Source: Syntrophorhabdus sp. (lineage in GTDB: Bacteria; Desulfobacterota; BSN033; UBA1163). From it: DNA of 13,181 bases. Made by a program: the position numbers and the translations under genes. Below, in pieces: positions 1 to 6,006 of the stretch. How positions within the stretch are numbered: the first letter of the stretch is position 1; each line of letters starts with the position of its first letter. The notes below the pieces were generated by a model. It saw nothing but the letters and a program-made list of their open reading frames with translations, searched no databases and was not told where the DNA came from. The stretch is from the NCBI GenBank assembly GCA_020724025.1, contig DYHU01000088.1, positions 1 through 13,181 of the forward strand, read 5' to 3'.

Positions 1-95
1 AGATGAGAGCCACCCTCCCAACCAGCGCAATCTCTTCTTACGCCCACTCCGCCTAATGGTGTAAGCCCAAACCTATGGGCATCCTGAGACACAAA
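1..95 (-). other. Left-edge region without a recognised gene; small hairpin at 65-80
   Basis: These bases continue the leader downstream of the strong promoter. They contain a small hairpin (GCCCA-6-TGGGC, 65-80) and a partial CTTAC/GTAAG pairing (36-65). No terminator T-run and no coding region of convincing length is visible on either strand. If a downstream gene exists, it begins outside the window. Confidence 0.35.
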
Positions 96-131
96 TCATG
101 GGCGATATCGCGATCTCCAAATGTGCTTCAT
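96..131 (-). CDS. 11-residue reading frame behind the strong Shine-Dalgarno (leader peptide or broken gene start)
   Basis: The ATG at 131 opens MKHIWRSRYRP and ends at TGA (96-98). That stop overlaps another ATG (ATGA) which starts MICVSGCP and stops in turn. All three frames to the left edge contain stops close by, so no long gene starts here unless there is a frameshift. Promoter and ribosome site argue that this start is used. Either it encodes a regulatory leader peptide for a gene to the left, or it is the beginning of a disrupted gene. The peptide is basic and aromatic; I recognise no family. Confidence 0.4.
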   Translation of the reverse strand: MKHIWRSRYRP

Positions 132-137
132 TGGCTC

Positions 138-148
138 TCACCTCCTTT
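138..148 (-). promoter_or_regulatory. Very strong Shine-Dalgarno site
   Basis: The minus strand reads AAAGGAGGTGA, a nearly full complement of the 16S rRNA 3' end and the strongest ribosome site in the window. It lies 6 bases before an ATG at 131 and about 30 bases downstream of the promoter -10 box. Confidence 0.7.
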
Positions 149-177
149 GAACACAAGAATGCCCACAAAAAACTACC

Positions 178-207
178 AATATAAGATAAAAATCTCCTAT
201 ATGTCAA
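178..207 (-). promoter_or_regulatory. Near-consensus leftward promoter with an overlapping dyad
   Basis: On the minus strand, TTGACA (202-207) is followed by an 18-base spacer and TATATT (178-183): a perfect -35 and a good -10. The surrounding AT-rich sequence fits. The spacer and the -10 form an imperfect dyad (179-202; 8 of 12 half-site positions agree; ends ATATA/TATAT, inner GAGAT and ATCTT), placed as an operator would be. It would start a transcript that runs left, off the window. Confidence 0.65.
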
Positions 208-251
208 ATCGAAAATTCCAATAGATAATTCCTGATTTATAGAGTTTTTCC

Positions 252-265
252 TATCAGTACTGATA
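252..265. promoter_or_regulatory. 14-bp perfect palindrome at the Rrf2 stop codon
   Basis: TATCAGTACTGATA is its own reverse complement. It covers the last codons and the stop of the Rrf2 gene and lies about 45 bases upstream of the -35 box of the leftward promoter. It may be an operator, possibly for the Rrf2 protein itself, but it does not match an Rrf2 site I know. Confidence 0.4.
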
Positions 266-724
266 CATGCATTGGGAAAGTGACTCCTTTTGCATCCCCA
301 TTTCATTGGCCCAATCACATAAATCTTTGATGGTAACGGAATCAAAGTATTCCTTGAGCTTAATAGCAGCTTCTTCCCATATGAGTCGAGTCACACATTC
401 ATTCCAACGAGCGCAAGGTCGCTTCAATTTCCCGTTTCTTTCACAACTTACCAAGGACAGGCCGCCTTCTGTAATCCGAACAATCTCGCCAACCGTGACG
501 TCCTCTGGTTCTTTCATTAAGAAATATCCTCCGGAAGGACCTCTCTTACTGGCTAAGACCCTTGCCTTTTTCAGTTTTTGAAAGATTTGTTGAATGTAAC
601 GTGGAGAGATTCCTTGCCGTCTTGAGATAGCATTTGCCCGGACTTCTAACCCATTAGAATGATAAGCCATATCAAATATAGCGCGAATTCCATATTGACT
701 CTGTTTTGTTAATTTCACTTCCAC
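254..724 (-). CDS. Rrf2-family transcriptional regulator, probable Fe-S sensor
   Basis: This 156-residue DNA-binding protein has an N-terminal winged helix of Rrf2 type (KLTKQSQYGIRAIFDMAYHS, ISPRYIQQIFQKLKKARVL, KRGPSGGYFL, VTVGEIVRITEG). Three cysteines follow at 94, 104 and 110 (C-x9-C-x5-C), then TRLIWEEAAIKLKEYFDSVTIKDL, the usual dimerisation helix. In IscR, NsrR and related proteins the equivalent cysteines bind an iron-sulfur cluster that senses Fe-S status, NO or redox. Which signal applies here cannot be told. The 724 start is GTG; a second GTG at 718 would give MKLTKQ, closer to typical Rrf2 N-termini, and neither has a strong ribosome site. It lies 29 bases after the AsmA-like gene. 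A promoter with dyad symmetry just downstream may be its target. Confidence 0.9.
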   Translation of the reverse strand: MEVKLTKQSQYGIRAIFDMAYHSNGLEVRANAISRRQGISPRYIQQIFQKLKKARVLASKRGPSGGYFLMKEPEDVTVGEIVRITEGGLSLVSCERNGKLKRPCARWNECVTRLIWEEAAIKLKEYFDSVTIKDLCDWANEMGMQKESLSQCMYQY

Positions 725-753
725 ACCGGAAAACTATTCTTCTCTCGAATGGG

Positions 754-3700
754 TTATGGAGTCTTCTGGAAAGGCCTGAGGGGAGTTTCCAGAAGACGCT
801 TGATGATTCCCCAAAAACCTTCTCCAATGCTTTCGATGGGGAGAGCTTCGATCTTTGGATCATCCAGGTTTCCCTTCACCTCATAGATATAGGAGACGAA
901 AGCCTTATCCCTGCCCGTGAGAATATAACCCACAATAGGGACATTACTTAATATCGTATCGATGGTAACCAAAGGGTGAACGCCTATCTTTGCATCAATC
1001 AAGTTCTTACCCAGATCGACCTTTCCCAAGAGAGTAATTCTCATGGCATCGCTATCCACCAAGAGATCTTCTGTTGAAGCAACACCATCTTTGACCTGGA
1101 TCGTCGCAGTAATACAGTGATAAGGGAGCCCCTTTGTCCTTAAATCCGGAAGCCTTCCTTTGAAAAGCTGCGAGACATTTAGGAGCGAAAAGATCTTGGC
1201 GAGGATATTGCCCTTTTCGATCACCCCGTTTTCCAGTTCCAGTCTTAACCCTCCGTTGAGGGACTCCTTTACTTTTTGTAAATTCTCTCCCTCACCTTGT
1301 AACTCCACTTTATCGATATGAACCCTACCGGTCACAACAATCTTGTCCTCCTCCCCTTTTTGGAAAAGGGTTCGCAGAAAAGCCTTGGCTTCCATATTGG
1401 AGAGACGGGGTTTAATCCCAAATCTCACTCCCTTCTCTACAGGTTCAACCCATCCCTCTCCCCAGAGATCCCCCCCATCCCCTCTAAATTGAAATGGACG
1501 AATGAAGAGTTTGCCATCTATCGTTTTCATCTCAGCCTTCAGGCCTTGATAATGAAGACTGCGATAAGTTCCCTGTTCGACCTCTACCTTACCATCGAAG
1601 ATAAAATTTGAAAGCCATTCTTTGAGCTTTTCAAAAGAGGTTGGCGCGGTGTCTTCTCTCTTTGGGAAGAGTGGATCGAAGTCGAGTTGAGAGGAGAAGA
1701 GTTGAAAAGTGAGCCTTCTGCCCGATTCCGCTAAGATGCCACCTGGACCCGACTTGGAGGATTGGGCAATGGAAGGCAGAGTCCTGGAAACGGTACCCGA
1801 TAAGGTTAGAGGAGAATTTCCAAGCCTCCCCTTCACCCCTTCAAATTGAATCTCTTCGGGAAGAAGGCGAAAAGAACCTTCCATATCAGAGAGGGGAACA
1901 TACAGCTTTTGATGTTTCAGGAAGATCCCTCTTAATCGAATCTCTCCCTCCCTTAGAGCAGTAAACCATTGCTCAACCTTCCCCAGCCATTTGAGTCGAA
2001 TTTCTGCCTCGCCGGAGAGTTCTTGAATCCCATCGATCCGATATGAAAAGAGGGGCGATTGAAGAAGGGAGTACAGAGGTTTTAAGTCGATCGAACCCGA
2101 TGTGGAAAGATTTATATTTTCTTCTTTAACGAATCCATCCAGTATCAGGGAAGACTTACCAAATAGGAATTTCGCCTTCGAAAAACCCACCCCAAGGTTA
2201 GAGAAGGAGAGGATTCCCTCTCGAAAGATGAGGGCGACTGGATTTCCCTTTTGCAGGAGGGAAGCTTCCTTTGGGATAAACTCCCCTTCGAAGGAGAAAG
2301 GGGGAGTCCCCTGGACCCTTTTCCCTTTGAATGAGATTTGGCCTGTTCCTGATAGACCTTCGATCTCTTTTGACTTTAACCGAACCTCCTCCGGGACAAA
2401 TGGAGACTGAGAGAGTGCGAATAGGTTTTTTAGATCGACTCTACCTTTAGCCACAATCTCGAAAGCCTCCATCTTCATCCCTTGGCTCAATGAACCATTC
2501 ACGAGCAAGGAAGAATGGCCAAACTCTAAAGTTGTATCTGACCACTGTAAACCCTTGTTGGAGAGGTCTACCCTTCCTTCACTGATCAGGAGGGGAAAGG
2601 GGATTTGTGGATGATTGAAGCGAACCTTTGAAAGATGATAAGTCCCCTGATGTTGGAAATGAAGAGGAGGCTTCAGGACTCCCTTGGCGGAGAGGAAATA
2701 TTGGGCCTCCCCTGAAATGATGCGTATGGGTGAGAGGGCTTGGCGAAACTCACTCGGAAATCCTTCGGTCTTTGTGAGCGAGGAGAGGTCTGTCAAGTCG
2801 AATGTGCCTTCACCATTGATCTGAAGGGTAGGGACGGTGAGGAGCCGATAGAATGTTCCATTCGCTCGTCCAACCGTGGAATGGAGAAACCTTCCCCCCA
2901 CATCTCTTAGATTCAGATCGCCCTGTTTAAAGAGGAGGCGGCCTTTGAGATCTTCCAAGAGGGGAAGGCTCCAGGGAAGTTTCAATCGGGCCTTGTCCAT
3001 CTTCATCTCAACAGACAGGACATGGGCATTGACAGGTTGATCACAGTGAGCAATCTCAGGCATCTTTCCCGAAAGCTTGACGGATACGATCTGAACAGGG
3101 CCACTTCCTTCTGTACGGAAAAGGAGGTCAGAGACCTTCGGTGTGATGATCCGATAGGGAATGAATTTTCTTCCATCCGACAGATCAAAAGGACCACTCT
3201 GGGCCTCTGCCTCCATACCCATCTCTTTGGTTCCTATTGCATAAATCCTCCCCTTGGCCTTGACCCATATGTCTGGCATTTCGACGAAGACCCGAGGAAC
3301 TCGGATGTCCTTCAGATCATAATTCACATCGAGGTCGATGTTCACCCACTTTGGAGTCATAACGTAAGAGAAGACTTTTGGATAGTCAAAGAGCACTTCC
3401 TTGAATTTGATCCTGGCAGAAGTCTTGAAAGCACCTCGGAAATCCCCTTGATAACGGGCCTTTAGATCCAGGGTTCCTGAAATTGTCTTCATGGGCAGCA
3501 AGGTTTTGAGAAAAGGCCAGAAATGAAAGATATCAATTCCTTTTATCTCCACATCGGTTTCAATTTGTCCTTTTGAAAAATCCAAGTCTTCAGGAATATT
3601 CTGAATTGTCCCCGCCACGGAAAAAAGGCCCTCCTTTTTAGGATGACCGATTTCCCCATAAAGTCGAAATGAAAAGGGTTCACGATAGGAAATCTCTGAG

Positions 3701-4260
3701 AGCTGAAGATTGAAAGAACGTATTTCCATGAGAAGGGGTGGTGTATTATCGAAGTTTTCGTCTATGAAAGAGATCAATCCATTTCGGATAGTTAAGGAAC
3801 CACCGAAGAGAGTGGAGAGGGTTCGGATCGTCTTCTGCTCAGAGATTTGCAGCCCTTCACGGGTCAAGGGGCCATTATAAATATTGAATCGTCTGTCTTT
3901 ATCCCTGGCGAGACGAATGATGGGCTGCTCAAGAAAGATGCGCTTCCATTTGACTTCTCCCTTGAGAAGGGGGAGTAACTTTACCTTTAAGAGTAGTCTT
4001 TTGGAATTAAGGAGATCGAATTTTAGAGAACGATCCTTGACTCTGAAATTTTTAAAGGCGATTCCCACCCCTCCCCACAAACTTATTTTTGCCTCACCAA
4101 TGGTGACTTCCCTGTCAAGTACCGAGGTCAAAGACTCTTGAATAGCATTCCGATAAAGATTGGGATCCAAGAGATAGTAGACCGAGAGGAGGAGGAAAAC
4201 CCCCACGGTAATGGCCAGAATCAATATCAAGAGAAAAGACCACTTTTTGCGTAGATGCAT
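754..4260 (-). CDS. AsmA/YhdP-like large envelope protein
   Basis: This 1168-residue protein is anchored by one N-terminal span (about 9-31, FLLILILAITVGVFLLLSVYY) with a very long periplasmic part. After the anchor, an AsmA-type start appears: DPNLYRNAIQESLTSVLDREVTIGEAKISLW. The middle is a long series of short beta-rich repeats, as in the AsmA/TamB/YhdP/VPS13-like bridge proteins. The C-terminal 180 or so residues (GGLRLELENGVIEKGNILAKIFSLLNVSQLFKG onward, and HPLVTIDTILSNVPIVGYILTG) match the AsmA-like/DUF3971 C-terminal type. Family members are thought to carry phospholipids across the periplasm to the outer membrane. Size is near that of E. coli YhdP (about 1266), but orthology is not established. 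The ribosome site before the ATG at 4260 is weak. The final codons form a 12-bp hairpin. The Rrf2 gene follows 29 bases later. Confidence 0.85.
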   Translation of the reverse strand: MHLRKKWSFLLILILAITVGVFLLLSVYYLLDPNLYRNAIQESLTSVLDREVTIGEAKISLWGGVGIAFKNFRVKDRSLKFDLLNSKRLLLKVKLLPLLKGEVKWKRIFLEQPIIRLARDKDRRFNIYNGPLTREGLQISEQKTIRTLSTLFGGSLTIRNGLISFIDENFDNTPPLLMEIRSFNLQLSEISYREPFSFRLYGEIGHPKKEGLFSVAGTIQNIPEDLDFSKGQIETDVEIKGIDIFHFWPFLKTLLPMKTISGTLDLKARYQGDFRGAFKTSARIKFKEVLFDYPKVFSYVMTPKWVNIDLDVNYDLKDIRVPRVFVEMPDIWVKAKGRIYAIGTKEMGMEAEAQSGPFDLSDGRKFIPYRIITPKVSDLLFRTEGSGPVQIVSVKLSGKMPEIAHCDQPVNAHVLSVEMKMDKARLKLPWSLPLLEDLKGRLLFKQGDLNLRDVGGRFLHSTVGRANGTFYRLLTVPTLQINGEGTFDLTDLSSLTKTEGFPSEFRQALSPIRIISGEAQYFLSAKGVLKPPLHFQHQGTYHLSKVRFNHPQIPFPLLISEGRVDLSNKGLQWSDTTLEFGHSSLLVNGSLSQGMKMEAFEIVAKGRVDLKNLFALSQSPFVPEEVRLKSKEIEGLSGTGQISFKGKRVQGTPPFSFEGEFIPKEASLLQKGNPVALIFREGILSFSNLGVGFSKAKFLFGKSSLILDGFVKEENINLSTSGSIDLKPLYSLLQSPLFSYRIDGIQELSGEAEIRLKWLGKVEQWFTALREGEIRLRGIFLKHQKLYVPLSDMEGSFRLLPEEIQFEGVKGRLGNSPLTLSGTVSRTLPSIAQSSKSGPGGILAESGRRLTFQLFSSQLDFDPLFPKREDTAPTSFEKLKEWLSNFIFDGKVEVEQGTYRSLHYQGLKAEMKTIDGKLFIRPFQFRGDGGDLWGEGWVEPVEKGVRFGIKPRLSNMEAKAFLRTLFQKGEEDKIVVTGRVHIDKVELQGEGENLQKVKESLNGGLRLELENGVIEKGNILAKIFSLLNVSQLFKGRLPDLRTKGLPYHCITATIQVKDGVASTEDLLVDSDAMRITLLGKVDLGKNLIDAKIGVHPLVTIDTILSNVPIVGYILTGRDKAFVSYIYEVKGNLDDPKIEALPIESIGEGFWGIIKRLLETPLRPFQKTP
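761..797 (-). repeat. 12-bp perfect inverted repeat in the 3' end of the AsmA-like gene
   Basis: GTCTTCTGGAAA (761-772) and TTTCCAGAAGAC (786-797) are exactly complementary across a 13-base loop. The hairpin lies inside the last codons of the AsmA-like gene (encoding LLET and FQKT) and ends a few bases before its stop. No T-run follows on either strand, so a standard intrinsic terminator is unlikely. It sits about 37 bases before the Rrf2 start and could affect mRNA stability or coupling. Confidence 0.7.
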
Positions 4261-4286
4261 GTTTTTCTTAAATTTTCTTCTTTCTT

Positions 4287-5291
4287 TTACTTAAGAGGTA
4301 ACAAAACCCTGAAGATGGCCCCTTTTTTATGATTTTCCTTTATTTCCAAAACCCCTCCATGAGCCTGGACAATCTTTAAAGCAATTGAAAGCCCAAGACC
4401 GGTTCCTTCCTTTTTAGTTGTAAAAAAAGGGATAAATATCTTCTCTCGGATATCGGGCGGTACTCCGGAGCCGTGATCGACAACGTCAAATAGGATTCTT
4501 TTCCCCTCCCGATAGGTACGAAAGGTAACCGTTCCATCCTTGGGTGATACCTGGATGGCATTGGTTATGAGGTTGATGAAAACCTGCTTCATCCGCATGG
4601 GGTCAAAGGGGAACTGGGGGAGATCTTGCAATTTGGTTTCAAGCTTAACTTCCCTGCTCTTGGCTACATCTTCAACAAGTGTGAGACTCTCCCTTACCAG
4701 TTTGTTCAAATCACCAGGAGCTTGATCCAATTTCAAGGGTCGAGAAAAGTCCAGCATCTCCTTAACCATGGTTTCCAATCTTTGCGTCTCCTTGATTACG
4801 ATGTCCAGCTTTTCGCGACTGGAGTCATCCGATTTGAGTTTCCTTTGTACTATGCGGGTGAGGCCACCAATGGCAACAAGTGGCGTTTTCAGATCGTGGG
4901 CAACCCCAGAGATGGCCCTTCCTATTGCAGCCAATGACTCAACTTCCTTTAAGGCCTTCTCCTTCGCTCTTTCTCGGTCCGATATAACTCCAAAAACCAT
5001 AGCCCCTATATTGAAAAGCACTATCTCAATTGCCTTATCAAAATCGAGTGAAAAGCACTGCCATCCCATTAGCATACCAGGGAGATATAAAGTAGAAATG
5101 CTAAGAGAGGTAACCACGGCACCTCGAAAGCCAAACCAGAATGCCGCCAGGATTAAAGGGAAAAAATAGAGTTCACGGTAAAAGACATGGGAATAGATCT
5201 GAAAAAAAAAGGTGATATAGTGAAATAAACTGATGAGTACCACCAGGGTTGACACAATGACTATTCTTGCTTTGCTGTATTTTTGTGACAT
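4287..5291 (-). CDS. Membrane-bound sensor histidine kinase
   Basis: This 334-residue two-component sensor kinase autophosphorylates on histidine and should pass phosphate to a response regulator. About 105 N-terminal residues are strongly hydrophobic (spans near 9-30, 42-70 and 88-104), with PLILAAFWFGFRGAVVTSL resembling integral-membrane sensor modules of DUF4118-like kinases. There is no sizeable periplasmic domain. The dimerisation/H-box is GVAHDLKTPL with His132. The ATPase domain has the N-box FINLITNAIQVSP (Asn240, Asn244), DHGSGVP (Asp272), FFTTKKEGTGLGLSI and GAIFRVLLPL. No response regulator is adjacent, so the partner is unknown. The ATG at 5291 has a modest AGAGGAAAAG about 10 bases upstream. 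It follows lspA after a 163-base structured gap and precedes the AsmA-like gene by 26 bases, suggesting cotranscription with the latter. Confidence 0.92.
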   Translation of the reverse strand: MSQKYSKARIVIVSTLVVLISLFHYITFFFQIYSHVFYRELYFFPLILAAFWFGFRGAVVTSLSISTLYLPGMLMGWQCFSLDFDKAIEIVLFNIGAMVFGVISDRERAKEKALKEVESLAAIGRAISGVAHDLKTPLVAIGGLTRIVQRKLKSDDSSREKLDIVIKETQRLETMVKEMLDFSRPLKLDQAPGDLNKLVRESLTLVEDVAKSREVKLETKLQDLPQFPFDPMRMKQVFINLITNAIQVSPKDGTVTFRTYREGKRILFDVVDHGSGVPPDIREKIFIPFFTTKKEGTGLGLSIALKIVQAHGGVLEIKENHKKGAIFRVLLPLK

Positions 5292-5340
5292 GGAATGCTC
5301 TTTTCCTCTTGGACAAATTGGGTAAATATTTGAAGCTCCT

Positions 5341-5396
5341 CGGCCACCCCCTTAGGACGGGGCAGGCACGCCGGGGCTTCCCGGTAAGGTAGTTTG
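5341..5396. other. GC-rich structured intergenic segment before the histidine kinase
   Basis: Beyond the hairpin after lspA, the gap holds two shorter dyads: CCCCC-7-GGGG (5347-5362) and CCGGG-GCTT-CCCGG (5371-5384). The composition is much richer in GC than the adjacent kinase start. It could be the 5' leader of the kinase mRNA or a dispersed intergenic repeat. I recognise no riboswitch or RNA family in it. Confidence 0.4.
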
Positions 5397-5407
5397 CTTT
5401 CATATTT

Positions 5408-5446
5408 TGCCCTTTGGCCCTGCCTTATAGGCTGGGCCAAAGGGCA
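5408..5446 (-). repeat. 13-bp perfect inverted repeat (hairpin) after lspA
   Basis: The arms TGCCCTTTGGCCC (5408-5420) and GGGCCAAAGGGCA (5434-5446) are exactly complementary. The 13-base loop contains a further GCC/GGC pairing around TTATA. It begins 8 bases past the lspA stop. On the minus strand it is followed by AAAATATG, not a T-run, so it is not a classic intrinsic terminator in that direction; nor is it T-flanked on the plus strand. It may act as a transcript-end stabiliser, a REP-like element, or a weak terminator. Confidence 0.75.
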
Positions 5447-5454
5447 CGTTCCGG

Positions 5455-5946
5455 TCATCTCCCCCTCTCGAAAAATGTGTAAAGGAGGATGAATCCGATT
5501 CCAGTGCTAATGAAGACATCGGCCATGTTAAAGGCGGGCCAATGATAATTCCCAAGATAAAAATCGAAATAGTCCACCACCTCACCATAAATTAACCTCT
5601 CATAGAGGTTTCCCAACGCACCCCCGGCTACCAGTGACAAACCGAGTTTAATCGCCCAACGGCCCTCTCTGTTCTTAATCAAAAGATAGCCGATGAAGAG
5701 AAGGGCAACGAACGAGGTCCCGAGAATAATAGGAAGTCGGTACGATGCGTCAAGCTTTGAGAAGATGCCGAAGGCTGCCCCGGGATTGTGGACATGAGTG
5801 ATGGAGAAGAAACCTTCGATGACGTTCAATCTGCTGATTAAGTCCATTCCTTCGTCGATAGTCCTCGCCCACCAAGTGACAAGAAACACTCCAATGATAA
5901 TCAGGATCGGTATCAATAGAGTCCTCTCGGCTTTAAGCGGGGCCAC
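5455..5946 (-). CDS. lspA: Signal peptidase II (lipoprotein signal peptidase)
   Basis: This 163-residue inner-membrane aspartyl protease removes signal peptides from lipidated prolipoproteins. It has four hydrophobic segments (about 9-25, 71-90, 100-112, 142-158) and the family motifs HNPGAAFG (53-60), GGALGNLYERL (108-118) with VVDYFDF, and WPAFNMADVFISTG. The catalytic aspartates are Asp125 and Asp143. The normally conserved Asp of the NLxDR motif is Glu116 here, a conservative change. The start is GTG at 5946, supported by AAAGGAGG ending 8 bases upstream; no ATG nearby fits. It lies 60 bases after the metal ATPase, an arrangement known from lead-resistance (pbr) operons where the LspA-like PbrC follows PbrA. 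It may be an accessory copy or the cell's only LspA; the window cannot decide. Confidence 0.95.
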   Translation of the reverse strand: MAPLKAERTLLIPILIIIGVFLVTWWARTIDEGMDLISRLNVIEGFFSITHVHNPGAAFGIFSKLDASYRLPIILGTSFVALLFIGYLLIKNREGRWAIKLGLSLVAGGALGNLYERLIYGEVVDYFDFYLGNYHWPAFNMADVFISTGIGFILLYTFFERGR

Positions 5947-6006
5947 TGGTGCTTCCTCCTTTGGAGATAAAGGAATTCAACGAATAAATACAGGCGAGAA
6001 AACTTA

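Noticed and set aside
9..95. TGA at 96-98 as a selenocysteine codon extending the 11-residue frame
   Set aside because: The frame stays open to the edge, but the stretch after it matches no selenoprotein I know and I could not find a convincing SECIS-like hairpin directly after the TGA.
73..345. A 90-codon minus-strand frame at the left edge
   Set aside because: It begins inside the Rrf2 gene, crosses the promoter region out of frame with the strong Shine-Dalgarno's ATG, and looks like no protein family.
5408..5446. Hairpin after lspA as a classic Rho-independent terminator
   Set aside because: The stem is strong, but no run of Ts follows it on the minus strand or on the plus strand.
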